From the NCBI RefSeq assembly GCF_042186555.1, contig NC_133336.1, positions 35,232,257 to 35,296,256 on the forward strand: a stretch of DNA of 64,000 nt. Direction: 5' to 3'. Of this stretch, positions 42,108-53,086 are shown in pieces. Made by a program: the position numbers and the translations under genes. Every line of letters begins with the position of its first letter. The first letter of the stretch is position 1. Source of the DNA: Aquarana catesbeiana. Taxonomy: Eukaryota > Chordata > Amphibia > Anura > Ranidae. The notes beneath the pieces were generated by a model. That model searched no databases and was not told the origin of the DNA. It worked only from the letters and a program-made list of their open reading frames with translations.

Positions 42108-43275
42108 TTTTCCTTGGGGTTGGCAACATTTTGAGATGGGAATGAGGGACACCTATTAGCAAAAGTATGAAGAAATAGAACACACGCCCCTGCCACACCC
42201 CCTTAACCGCTTCAGCCCCGGAAGATTTTACCCTCTTCCTGACCAGAGCATTTTTTGCGATTCGGCACTGCGTCCCTTTAACTGACAATTGCGCGGTCGT
42301 GCGACGCTGTACCCAAACAAAATTGATGTTCTTTTTTCCCCACAAATAGAGCTTTCTTTTGGTGGTATTTGATCACCTCTGTGTTTTTTATTTTTTGCGC
42401 TATAAACAAAAAAAGAGCAACAATTTTGAAAAAAAAAAAGCAACATTTTTGTTACTCTTTGCTATAATAAATTTTACCTAAAAATATATAAAAAAACTAT
42501 TTTTTTCCTCAGTTTAGGCCAATATGTATTCTACATATTTTTGGTAAAAAAAATCGCAATAAGCTTATATTGATTGGTTTGCACAAAATAGGGGATAGTT
42601 TTATGGCATTTTTTTTTTTTACTAGTAAACACTGCGATTTTTACCGTGACTGCGACATTATGGCGGACACATTGGACACTTTTGACACTATTTTGGGACC
42701 ATTGTCATTTATACAGCGATCAGTGCTATAAAAATGCATTGATTACTGTGTAAATAACACTGTCAGGAAAGGGGTTAACCACTGGGGCGATAAGGGGGTT
42801 AAGTGTGTCCTAGGGAGTGATTCTAACTGTGAGGGGGGGATAGGCTTCAAATCACATAACACGATCAGTGCTCCCGATGACAGGGAGCAGTAGATCTCTG
42901 TCATATCACAAGGCTGAACGGGCAAATGCCTTGTGTATATATGCCCGCCAATTACAGGGGACGTACAGGTACGCCCATTTGCCCACCGCTGCCACTGTGC
43001 GGACTTATATCGGCGTGCAGCGGTCGGCAAGTGGTTAAAGGAGCATTACACAAAAAAAGGATTAGTTAAACCCACAAGTGCTTTTTTTGATTTTTTACTG
43101 TCTTTTGAAATTCACAAACTCAGCAATTTAGAAATTGGATGAAAACTTTAGAACTGGGAAACACTTTTTGATAGATAAAAAGTGCATTTTATATACTATA
43201 TAGATCAGACCACAATGAGGGAGAAATGAGGAGGACAGAGGGACTTTGTTCCAAATCAGGGACATGGGTTGGGGG
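42108..43275. mobile_element. CATACCTCCCAAC-type MITE, copy 4, split by a TTAA element
   Basis: The left piece (to 42206) has 'tgagatgggaatgagggaca' and 'cacacccccttaa'. The right piece (from 43035) continues 'ttaaaggagcattac...acccacaagtgc' and ends near 'aaatcagggacatggg'. The terminal motifs are decayed. Confidence 0.7.
42203..43038. mobile_element. TTAA element (piggyBac-like ends) inside copy 4
   Basis: TTAA at 42203-42206 and 43035-43038; left TTAACCGCTTCAGCCCCGG, right reversed TTAACCACTTGCCGACCGC. Removing it restores 'cccccTTAAaggag', the text in intact copies of the host MITE ('ccTTTAAgggggcg' in reverse). Interior 'aatagagctttcttttggtg' is shared with 36.8, 34.1 (reverse) and 60.9 kb. 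Confidence 0.82.
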
Positions 43276-43384
43276 GTTAAGCCTTAGGGGCCCCAGAGGA
43301 AACAAATTAGGTGGCATGTGCAGAGCACAGCAGTGTATTGTGCATGTGGCCTAATTGTGGGAGGGGCTTAAACTTTTAAACTTT

Positions 43385-44625
43385 AGTGCATATCATACAG
43401 AGCACAGGACACAAGGGTGTGTAACGCACACAGAGCAAGGGTCAGGAGTGCGTAACGTACAGCATACAGGGGCCAGGAGTGTGTAACGTACAGTGTACAG
43501 GGGTCAGGAGTGCGTAACGTACAGTGTGCAGGGGTCAGAAGTAAGTAATTCAGAGTGCAGGGGTCAGGAGTGTGTAAGACATAGAGAGCAGGGGTCAGGA
43601 ATGTGTAAGACATAGAAAGCAGGGGTCAGGAGTGTGTAAGACATAGAGAGCAGGGGTCAGGAGCGTGTAAGACATAGAGAGCAGGGGTCAGGAGTGTGTA
43701 ACGTACAGCGTACAGGGGTCAGGAGTGCGTAATGTACAGCGTAAGGGGTCAGGAGTGCGTAACGTACAGCGTACAGGGGTCAGGAGTGGGTAACGTACAG
43801 CCTACTGGGGTCAGGAGTGCGTAATGTACAGCGTACAGGGGTCAGGAGTGCGTAACGTACAGCGTACAGGGGTCAGGAGTGCGTAACGTACAGCGTACAG
43901 GGGTCAGGAGTGCGCAGTGTGCAGGGGTCAGAAGTAAGTAATTCAGAGTGCAGGGGTCAGGAGTGTGTAAGACATAGAGAGCAGGGGTCAGGAGTGTGTA
44001 AGACATAGAAAGCAGGGGTCAGGAGCATGTAAGACATAGAGAGCAGGGGTCAGGAGCGTGTAAGACATAGAGAGCAGGGGTCAGGAGCGTGTAAGACATA
44101 GAGAGCAGGGGTCAGGCGTGTGTAACGTACAGCGTACAGGGGTCAGGAGTGCGTAATGTACAGCGTAAGGGGTCAGGAGTGCGTAACGTACAGCGTACAG
44201 GGGTCAGGAGTGCGTAATGTACAGGGGTCAGGAGTGCGTAATGTACAGCGTACAGGGGTCAGGAGTGCGTAACGTACAGCATACAGGGGTCAGGAGTGTG
44301 TAACGTACAGTGTACAGGGGTCAGGAGTGCGTAATGTACAGCTTAGAGGGGTCAGGAGTGCGTAACGTACAGCGCACAGGGGTCAGGAGTGCGTAACGTA
44401 CAGTGTACAGGGGTCAGGAGTGCACAGTGTGCAGGGGTCAGAAGTAAGTAATTCAGAGTGCAGGGGTCAGGAGTGTGTAAGACATAGAGAGCAGGGGTCA
44501 GGAGTGTGTAAGACATAGAGAGCAGGGGTCAGGAGCGTGTAAGACATAGAGAGCAGGGGTCAGGAGTGTGTAACGTACAAAGTACAAAAGGTCAGGGCAT
44601 AACGCACAGGTTTCAAGAGTAGGTA
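43385..44625 (-). repeat. 31-bp minisatellite, locus B (inverted relative to A)
   Basis: About 40 copies of GTGCGTAACGTACAGCGTAC plus AGGGGTCAGGA (31 bp). Reverse-complemented, it matches the locus A consensus at 24 of 31 positions. A sub-family 'gtgtgtaagacatagagagc' alternates in blocks, and a block including 'cagaagtaagtaattcagag' repeats about every 400-530 bp, so the array has higher-order structure. Confidence 0.92.
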
Positions 44626-44667
44626 ATGCAGAGAGTGCAGGGGATCAAGAGTGCGTAAAACACAGAG

Positions 44668-45315
44668 GGATCGATTTACTAATGGCAAATTGACTGTACA
44701 CTTTGCAAAGTACAGTTGCACTCTGCAAGTTCATTTGTTCTAGGGCTTAGTAAATGAGATGAAGCTCCGTTGACTTCCATCATCCAATCATGCATCACTC
44801 CCAACTGTTTCTGATTTCAAGGGACTGTCCCTGATTGGGAACAAAGTGCCTCTGTCCCTCTTTCCTGCTAATTTGTCCCTAATTTTGGTCTGATCTATAT
44901 AGTTGCATATAAAATGCATTTTTTATCTTTTCAAAAAGTGTTTCCCAGTGCTAAACCTTTCGCCCAATTTCTAAATTGCTGCATTTGTAAATTCCAAAAG
45001 GTAATATAAAGAAATAGTAATGGTAAGAAAAGCACTTGTGGGTTTAACTAATCATTTTTTTTATTTTTATTGAATTCTCCTTTAAGGGGGCGTGACAGGT
45101 GGTGTGTCCTATACCTACATACTTTTGCTAATAGGTGTCCCTCATTCCCATCTCAGAAAGTTGGGAGGTATGAATCATGTGCAAGTAAAAATGCTGCTTT
45201 TTTTTTAAATGTTCCTAGCACGTGATTGGGTATTCTTTGCAAAGTGAAACTTTATCTTATTTACTAACCTCTGGAGCAACTGCACTTGCAGTCTATTTGC
45301 CTTTAGTAAATCAAC
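44668..45315. mobile_element. MITE with GATTTACTAA...TTAGTAAATC ends, split
   Basis: Left 'cgatttactaatggcaaatt', right 'atttgcctttagtaaatcaa' are inverted. Interrupted by copy 5 of the CATACCTCCCAAC family. A relative is at 34340-34570. Confidence 0.7.
44793..45172. mobile_element. CATACCTCCCAAC-type MITE, copy 5 (reverse), 7-bp duplication
   Basis: Starts CATCACTCCCAACTG, ends AAGTTGGGAGGTATG. Flanked by AATCATG at 44786-44792 and 45173-45179; the host sequence 'ccaatcatgtgcaag' is restored without it and agrees with 34.47 kb. Confidence 0.85.
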
Positions 45316-45545
45316 CAGTGGCGGCCCGTCCATAGGGGGCGCAGGGGCGCCGCCTCCCCTCCAGGCAGTCACAAAAAAAAAAAAGGTCCTTAAGTGCACT
45401 GTGTTCGGACGCTGGACACAGTGCACTTAGGGGAAGCGCCACCTCTATGCAATCAGGAGATTGCAGACGCGGCACATTTGCGGGGTTTTATCCCGCTTTG
45501 CGGCGCTTTCCGAAGCGCCAAGTAGCTTCCACCCGGCGCTTGACA
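45316..45545. mobile_element. Fragment with CAGTGGCGGCCCGTCC end (hAT-like)
   Basis: Begins CAGTGGCGGCCCGTCCATAG then 'ggggcgcaggggcgcc', a start I associate with vertebrate hAT non-autonomous elements. No matching right end is seen, so it is truncated near 45545. Confidence 0.45.
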
Positions 45546-46450
45546 TCCGAGTTTAATAGGGGATTGGTGCTGTTCACTGATAGAGAGTGATAATGAATAA
45601 ATCAATAAACTATACAAACTGCTAACAAAAGGAAATCATAACCCCTCAATGTTGGGTGGATAAAACGTGTAACACAATATAAATAATTGTTAGAAAATGG
45701 ATATATGTGCTAAAAATGGTCAAAGGATGTGCAGAATACCTAAATTGCAAAAGTTGTTGTCACAAAATAAAATTAGTAAATAAAACACCAAGCATTAACA
45801 AAGGTGAATGATCAATCAGGTGTATATATAAAAAATACAAAAAGTATGTATGTGTGCAATGAAAGATATGAGTGGGTATACCTAAAAAAGGGGGCAAAAC
45901 ACCGTGTTGCCCACTGGAATTAAATATGTGTACTAGTGAAGCTGAATCGTGTTGAAAAAATGTAAGAATATATATAAAAAACGTGAGAATATATATAAAA
46001 AGAAAAAACAATCGGCATGTAGTGTGCAGACAATCTGAGTGCACAAAAAAACAAAAAGGTGAAAAAACCAAAAAGAAAATGAGAGTCCAAGCAACCAGAT
46101 CAATTATTTCAAAAAAAATATAAAAAATTATATCCGTGAATAAAAAACAGTTCTTATGCAGCCAGCTGATATATCTTCAAAGGTTGCGGATAGGTCTGTC
46201 CCAATGAGTATATGCTGTCCCGTGTGGAGTCCCCTCTAGTGCCCCCACTCACCAGAGTGCCCAACCCCTGCAGGGGTAATGAGCATGTAGATGATCCGAT
46301 GATCCAAGCGGTTGGTGTCCCCTTCACCACCTAATTTCCACCTGTGTCACCCGATCGCTTTCAAAAGGCATCCATCCGGAACAATTACCATGTGCAAGAG
46401 GCCGCGCCTTACGCGTTTCGTCATCAAGACGTCATCTGAGGCGCCTTTTT
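45546..46450. mobile_element. Unclassified retroelement-like sequence
   Basis: AT-rich left part with 'tatataaaaaacgtgagaat' repeats, then a GC-rich right part with 'cttacgcgtttcgtcatcaa' near 46410. Related 'ccaacgcgt' motifs occur near 59.9 and 62.54 kb. Likely a LINE- or Penelope-type end; not proven. Confidence 0.35.
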
Positions 46451-46469
46451 TTGCATTTTAATTCTTTGT

Positions 46470-46545
46470 CTGTTCTTTGCCTACATACTTTGTGCTAAAA
46501 GGTGTCCCTTTTTCTTATCTCAGAAAGTGGGAAGGTATGGCAATA
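46470..46545. mobile_element. Tail fragment of the CATACCTCCCAAC family
   Basis: 'cctacatactttgtgctaaa' to 'cagaaagtgggaaggtatgg' matches the last 75 bp of reverse copies. Confidence 0.6.
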
Positions 46546-46889
46546 ATGGATTAATTTAAGTGGGTTATCTGTGATAGGAATGATGAGGTCACTGTCAAAC
46601 ATAACACTGATATCAGATTTTTCTCTGTAATAAAAAAAACAGTGCTACCATATGTGTAGACAACAGACAAGGGGCACAAAAGTAGAAGAAAAAAAACTGC
46701 AAGAAAAAGTGCCCTCTAAAATAAATGCTAGTACAAAAATCAAATGAAAAATGTAAGATACCCTTGTTATAATTCACATAACACTAGACAATTGTAGAAC
46801 GCCCCACGAATGTAACCACGGCCACGGGAATAAAAACTGTTAAAACCATACCCCCCCCCCCCGCCCCTCAAAGTATTCTTGCACCAGTC

Positions 46890-47175
46890 TTTATAGAAGG
46901 TTAAGCCAGCCATAGACAGTTCGAATCTCGGCCTGTTCAGCGGGGACCGGCCGAGATTTGAACCATCTATCGGCAGACTGATTGTACCCAATCCATCGAT
47001 CGACTTGGGTAACACCAGCATGTCAGATTGTGCACGCGATTACTGCCAGCGTTCTGTGCGTTCTGACTGTGCGTTCTCCAGGTAGGGAAGGCCCCCCCCC
47101 CTTCCCAGGAAAGAATATTGCATTCTCTATTGCTGGCTTGATGATCCTTCAGGGAACCCAAATAGGGATTGTAAG
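46890..47175. mobile_element. Hairpin MITE related to 36.5 kb
   Basis: 'ttcgaatctcggcctgttc' and 'ggaccggccgagatttgaac' form an imperfect foldback (46919-46963), followed by 'ccatcgatcgacttgggtaa'. The same two blocks occur in the opposite order and strand at 36480-36580. Confidence 0.55.
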
Positions 47176-47247
47176 TTTTTAAATGTTTTTAATTTGTGGG
47201 GTGTTATACAACTGTTGTGTCATGTCATTTATGATAAAGTTATATTT

Positions 47248-48243
47248 TTAAGTGGTTGTAAAGGGAAAAGTTTGTTTTACCTTTGTACATTCTTTGTATT
47301 AAAGTGTAACTAAACCCACAACAGTAAAATCAGTGTATATATGAAGTAACAGATGCTTGTTATACTCACTGTGGTACCTAAGGGGTTAATCCTCCACATT
47401 GTGTAAAAAAAGGCTGTTTGATCCTTAATGCACAGATCCTCCTCTTCTTCCACTGACTCCAATCCATGTCCTGATAAGACAGAGTTAGTGGAGTCAGGCT
47501 GCACATGCTCAGTTTGGTGTGTATTGCTAGAGAGTTTTTTTTTTTTTTCCTTGGTAGAGTGCATGTGATCAGCACAGGGCCAATCAGCACTGTCAAGACA
47601 GAGGGACAGGGGTCCTGCATCCTGATAGGACAACCAGTGCAGTATGAAAACTCCTCCTACAAGCTTTAACCAGGCACTGATAGAAGTCACAAGACTGTTC
47701 TATACTGCTGATGAGAAAAGGTATTTAGCATTTTATATTTACTAAAATAATAGCATTTCCCTGTTCTGTGTACTGTGGGAGACCAGATATAGTGAATGCA
47801 GGCTCCTGGGTTTAGTAACACTTTAAGGTACAAAACCTTTTAATAAAAACTCTACCCTGCCCCCCATCTACATATGCTCACCTGAGCCCAATCTCGATCC
47901 ATTTCTGTGCACATTTGCAGCGGCTCTTCCCCCCCTTTCCCTCTCTCATTGGCTCCTGTTGCTGTCAGTCAAAACCTGTGACCAGAGACTGAGGGGTGGG
48001 GCCAAGCCAGGCTGTGTGTCTAAATAGATGCAAATAGGATCGAGTAAGCAAAAGTGTCCTAATAGGAAGCGGCTTCCAATGGGGGCACTCGGTGGGGAGA
48101 AGAGGCCAGGAGCACCGGTGGGGGGACCCCAGAAGAGAAGGATCTGGGCTGCTCTGTGCAACAATCATTACACAGAGCAGGGAAGTATGACATGTTTGTT
48201 ATTTTAGTTAAAAGAAAAATGTAAAGCTTTACAATCACTTTCA
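47248..48243. mobile_element. TTAA MITE ('agtggttgtaaag' family), split
   Basis: Starts TTAAGTGGTTGTAAAGGGAA; ends '..gtaaagctttacaatcac' near 48238. Interior 'gaagtatgacatgtttgtta' is the reverse of 25.19 kb text and matches 54.59 kb. Right TTAA is lost. Interrupted at 47299-47826. Confidence 0.6.
47299..47826. mobile_element. TTAA MITE, AGTGTAACTAAACCCA ends, nested
   Basis: Left TTAAAGTGTAACTAAACCCA, right TGGGTTTAGTAACACTTTAA, near-perfect inverted ends with TTAA at 47299-47302 and 47823-47826. Confidence 0.85.
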
Positions 48244-48761
48244 TTTTTTCACACAATTTTGATGGGGACGATTGTTAGGGGGTTAGGGGGACGTTTGTTA
48301 GGGGGAGCATTCAAAACACAACAGCTGCTGGTATGTGTGACAAAGTAACCTTTATACTTAATGGAATGAGCATTCTGTTTGTTTACAGCTACACAGAGCA
48401 TTTATCATATCTAAAGGGAATGCTGTGCTACTTATATGGCCCTATTATATAAACAGTAATAGGACCCCTTCATAAAAGTGCCTTATCATTTACCATTTGA
48501 ATACTAGATGTCTGCTCACATTACATGCGGATCCCCCTTCCTGTTATGTAGTGACATCTTTTGGTGCATCAATGATTTACATGCAGACCCATGCTATAGC
48601 CCACCCTATCAAACAGCTGTGCCTAGTCAATAAATGACCCACTAATGATTTAATACAAATACAGCACTTTGAGCATATCTACACCTTTTCTGTAAAAGTA
48701 AAGTGCAGTGTGCTTTAAATTATACAATGAACAAAATAACAAAAAACAACAGCAGACTGAA
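48244..48761. other. No feature recognised
   Basis: AT-rich, no frame or repeat of note; leads into the 30-bp array. Confidence 0.4.
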
Positions 48762-50024
48762 CCCCATCAGCAGGCATGGAGGCAGACTGAACCCCATTGG
48801 CAGGCATGGAGACAGACTGAACCCCATTGGCAGGCATGGAGGTAGACTGAACCCCATCGGCAGGCATGGAAGCAGACTGAACCCCATGGGCAGGCATGGA
48901 GGCAGAGTGAACGCCAATCGGCAGGCATGAAGGCAGACTAAACCCCATTGGCAGGCATGGAGACAGACTGAACCCCATTGGCAGGCATGGAGGTAGACTG
49001 AACCCCATCGGCAGGCATGGAAGCAGACTGAACCCCATGGGCAGGCATGGAGGCAGAGTGAACCCCAATCGGCAGGCATGAAGGCAGACTAAACCCCATT
49101 GGCAGGCATGGAGGCAGCGTGAACCCCATTGGCAGGCATGGAGGCAGACAGAACCCCATCGGCAGGCATGGAGGCAGACAGAACCCCATCGCCAGGCATG
49201 GAGGCAGACTGAACCCCATCGGCAGGCATGGAGGCAGACAGAACCCCATCGGCAGGCATGGAGGCAGACTGAACCCCATCGACAGGCATGGAGGCAGACT
49301 GAACCCCATTGACAGGCATGGAGGCAGACAGAACCCCATCGACAGGCATGGAGGCAGACTGAACCCCATTGGCAGGCATGGAGGCAGACTGAACCCCATT
49401 GACAGGCATGGAGGCAGACTGAACCCCATTGACAGGCATGGAGGCAGACTGAACCCCATTGGCAGGCATGGAGGCAGACTGAACCCCATCGGCAGGCATG
49501 GAGGCAGACTGAACCCCATCGGCAGGCATGGAGGCAGACTGAACCTCATGGACAGGCATGGAGGCAGACTGAACCCCATCGACAGGCATGGAGGCAGACG
49601 GAACCCCATCGGCAGGCATGGAGGCAGACTGAACCTCATGGACAGGCATGGAGGCAGACTGAAGCCCATCAGCAGGCATGGAGGCAGACTGAATCCCATT
49701 GGCATGCATGGAGGCAGACTGAACCCCATTGGCATGCATGGAGGCAGACTGAACCCTATTGGCATGCATGGCGGCTGAACCCCATCGGCGGGCACGGTGG
49801 CAGACTGAATCCCATTGGCAGGCATGGAGGCAGACTGAATCCCATTGGCAGACATGGAGGCAGACTGAATCCCATTGGCAGGCATGGAGGCAGACTGAAT
49901 CCCATTGGCAGGCATGGAGGCAGACTGAACCCCATTAGCAAACATAGAGGCAGACTGAACCCCATCGGCAGGCATGGCGGCAGACTGAATCCCATCGACA
50001 GGCATAGAGGCAGACCGAACCATT
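48762..50024 (+). repeat. 30-bp minisatellite
   Basis: About 42 copies of CAGACTGAACCCCATCGGCA plus GGCATGGAGG. As 30 is a multiple of three, both strands show decapeptide repeats (e.g. MPANGVQSAS on the minus strand) with long open frames up to 376 codons. Variation is mostly at wobble and non-wobble positions alike (c/t/g at 'atYgRca'), so I see no sign of protein constraint. A block of about 180 bp (48751-48930) is repeated at 48930-49110. Confidence 0.93.
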
Positions 50025-50640
50025 TTTAATAAAGGACTTGTCAAAAACCGTCTATTGTCTTTTGTCACATTACACTACTTTTTTTGTGAATGGGTAGGGG
50101 TACAATACTCATTCACATAGGGGGCGGGATCTTGGGGCCACCTTGTTAAAGGGAGCTTCTGGATTCTGATAAGCCCCCCCGCCCGCAGACCCCCACAACC
50201 ACCGGCCAGGGTTATGGGGAAGAGGTCGTTGTCTTTATCGACATGGGGACAAGGTGCCAAAGCACCCCACTATGTTGAGGCCATGTGGCCTGGTATGGTT
50301 CAGGAGGGGGGAACGCTTGCTGGTCCCCTCCCTTTCCTGACCTGCCGGGCTGCATGCTCAGATAAGGGTCTGGTATGGATTTTGGGGGGGACCCCACGCC
50401 ATTTTTAAAAAGCATTTTTGGCGTGGGGCTGTCCCCTCCAAATCCATACCAGACTGAAGGGCCTGGTATGATCTTGGGGGGGGGGACTTGCACCACTTTT
50501 ATATTGAATTTTTTTTGGTGCAATTTTTTTGTGTACATTCACCTGTCAGCGGGATATCCCACTGACAGTTGATGACTCATCAGTTTTTAAGGAAGCGGCG
50601 GCTGGCTTTCCGGCCCGCTTCTTAGCAACCAGCTATGTAC
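50025..50640. repeat. Unclassified interspersed repeat
   Basis: Contains 'ggggggaccccacgccattt', then its near complement 'ttggcgtggggctgtcccc' (50385-50440), and 'ggtctggtatggatttt' paired with 'aaatccataccagac'. A large foldback of a type I have seen as interspersed repeats in frogs and fish. Function and class unknown. Confidence 0.45.
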
Positions 50641-50763
50641 AGTGAATGTAAAAAAAGAAGAGAATCACAAATCATGGAAAAATCGAGGTTACAAAAGCAC
50701 AAAAAAAACAGCAAAAAGCACTGCAGAAACGCTCAAAAGTAACATGCATAGATGTGAATTGAG

Positions 50764-51050
50764 TCTTATGCCCTGTACACACGATCGGACATTGATCGGA
50801 CATTCCGACAACAAAATCCTTGGATTTTTTCTCAGCATGCGTGGCACTTTGTGCGTCGGATTTGTGTACACACGATCTGAATTTTGGATTTTGTTGTTGG
50901 AAAATTGTATATCCTGCTCTCAAACTTTGTGTGTCTGAAATCCCAACGGAAAAAGTCCGATGGTGCCCACACACGATCGGAATTTCCGACAACACAATCC
51001 GATCGCACTTTTTCCATCGGAAAATCCGACCATGTGTACAGGGCATAAGA
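50764..51050. mobile_element. PIF/Harbinger-like MITE, TCTTATGCCC ends
   Basis: Left TCTTATGCCCTGTACACACG, right reversed TCTTATGCCCTGTACACATG: inverted to the last base. Interior alternates 'ccgacaacaaaatcc' with complements, as at 61.8 kb. Confidence 0.82.
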
Positions 51051-51353
51051 GGCAGATCTGAATGGGTGTGAATCAACTGAAAATGGGGATCTATGACCAG
51101 GCTTGGAACAATGGCTGAACAAAGTTACAGCTCCCTTGTCTGACTAGGGATAGCACATCGGTAACACAATCTAACAGATGGCTTTGTGAACAAGCGGAGT
51201 AAGCAACCATACCAAAGACTCAACCTGAGGCATAGTAAAGGAAGAAGTGAAATCATCATGGCAATGAGACGTGGCAGGTGAAGCTAATTCAGAACAAACC
51301 TGAACCAAATGCTGTATGTCTCCAAATGAAAATCTGTCCTGATCAGCTTAGGG

Positions 51354-51538
51354 CAATGGTTCTCAACTCTGGTCCTCAGGACCCACTAACAGGCCAGACT
51401 TTATGTAATACCTTGGGGAGATGCAGACTAGAATACTGCAATCACTGAGCAGCAAATGATATCACCTGTGATGTATTTCAGTTATCTTGCAAACCTGGCC
51501 CATTAGTGGGTCCTGAGGACTGGAGTTGAGAACCACTG
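51354..51538. mobile_element. Small hAT MITE with perfect 8-bp duplication
   Basis: Left CAATGGTTCTCAACTCTGGT, right reversed CAGTGGTTCTCAACTCCAGT. Flanks GCTTAGGG at 51346-51353 and 51539-51546. 185 bp, no coding. Confidence 0.92.
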
Positions 51539-51546
51539 GCTTAGGG

Positions 51547-51840
51547 GCTGCATGTGCTGGTATGGCCAAAGCAGCTGGGCTGCTCCTTGAGCCCGCGCGG
51601 CCGCGCCCCTCACCTGGCCTCTCCGTGGCCGGCTGGCCAGTTCCACGGGGGATAGGACGGTAAGCTCCCTGTGCGCCTGGATAGGAGGAGTGGCGGGGCG
51701 GCTGCATAGAAGTATCCATCTCTCTATTCTATTCCTGCAGCCTCTTAAAACTCGCTTTTCCTCCTCTCTCTCCCACATGCATTCAGAGGTTACAGAAGGA
51801 AGATGGAGAGATTGATTCTTCTATATCCTCCCATCCAGCT
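51547..51840. other. GC-rich stretch, no gene recognised
   Basis: Includes CpG-rich 'gagcccgcgcggccgcgccc' near 51580. No frame or repeat supports a gene. Confidence 0.3.
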
Positions 51841-51844
51841 ACTT

Positions 51845-52690
51845 TTCCTCCTGTGCTCTAAGGTCCCCCATGTGCTCCCCACCCCCCCCCAGTGCTCTCT
51901 GACCCCCTTGGGCTCTCAGGTCCCCCCATGTGCTCTCCACCCCCCCAGTGCTCTCTGACCCCCCTGGGCTCTCAGGTCCCCCCATGTGCTCCCCCATGTA
52001 CTCTCCACCCCCCCAGTACTCTCCAGTCCCCCTTATGTGCTCTCCATCCCCACCAGTGCTCTCCACCACACCCCAGTGCTCTGACTTCCCCCCAAGTGCT
52101 CCCCCCTGCTCTCCAGCCTCCCCCCAGTGCTCTCAGCTCCCACTCATGCTCTCAGCCCCCCCATGCTCTCCGCTCCCCCCATGTGCTCTCCCCCCTATGC
52201 TCTCCAGCCCCCCATGCTCTCAGTTCCCCCCACACATATGCTCTCCACCCCCCCAGTGCTCTGACTCCCCCCCCGAGTGCTCTCAGGCTTCCCCCGTGTC
52301 CTTTGCCCCCCTGTGCTCTCCAACCCCCCCGGAGCTCTACGCTCCCCCCCATGCTCTTCAGGCCCCTAGTCCTGTGCTCTGACTCCCCCCCAGTGCTCTA
52401 CAGCCCCCTGTGCTCTCTTCTCCCCCCCATGCTCTTCAGGCCCCTAATCCTGTGCTCTGACTCCCCCCCAGTGCTCTACAGCCCCCCGTGCTCTTCAGGC
52501 CCCTAGTTCTGTGCTCTAACTCCCCCCCAGTGCTCTACAGCTCCCCTGTGCTCTCTGCCCCGTGCTCAACAGCCCCCCCACAGTGCCCTTCAATCCCCAG
52601 AACCCCCTATGCTCTCTGCCATCCCCTCATGCTCTCCGCCCCCCCATGCTCTACGACCCCCCCTGTGCTCTCTTTCGATCCCCCTTACCT
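51845..52690 (+). repeat. CT-rich minisatellite, 'GTGCTCT..CCCCC'
   Basis: Irregular tandem units of about 18-35 bp built on 'ccccccagtgctctgactcc' and 'catgctctccgcccccc'. A longer unit around 'gctcttcaggcccctagtcc' recurs three times (about 52350-52510), so recent duplication is visible. Long proline-rich frames are artefacts. Confidence 0.9.
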
Positions 52691-53078
52691 CCATTAGGAT
52701 GGAGATTGGGGAAGGGGCCAGTAAATATGCCATGGGCTGCTCAGTCTAAAATGCCCGGGCTTATTTTTTCTCCCAGTCCGGGCCTGGCTACCTGAATATA
52801 CTCCAGCAGTTTTTCACTGATGCAATCCTACAAAAATTGGCAGCAAAGATCTTTATCCTCTAAAGCCAATTTCGCACGACAAATAACCTCCCCTAGATGC
52901 ATCTTGACATGTAAGAAAGCAAATACTCAGAGCAAATACCTTCCAGTTCCCAAATTATGCTGATCTGGTCATTAGCAGGCTTTAGTATTATGTCAGGAAT
53001 AAGCAACAGAGATGGCCAGAACTGCATGGCTACACTCAGGAAACCGGGACTAGACTGTGTATGCTTTAGGTCATATTT
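52691..53078. other. No feature recognised
   Basis: Unique-looking sequence between the CT-rich array and a hAT element. Confidence 0.35.
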
Positions 53079-53086
53079 ATTTAGAG

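Noticed and set aside
48938..50068. 376-codon minus-strand frame with decapeptide repeat
   Set aside because: 30-bp minisatellite keeps frame by arithmetic; open on both strands, and variation shows no codon-position bias by eye.
51892..52697. Proline-rich protein frames
   Set aside because: CT-rich minisatellite; no start context, overlapping alternative frames.
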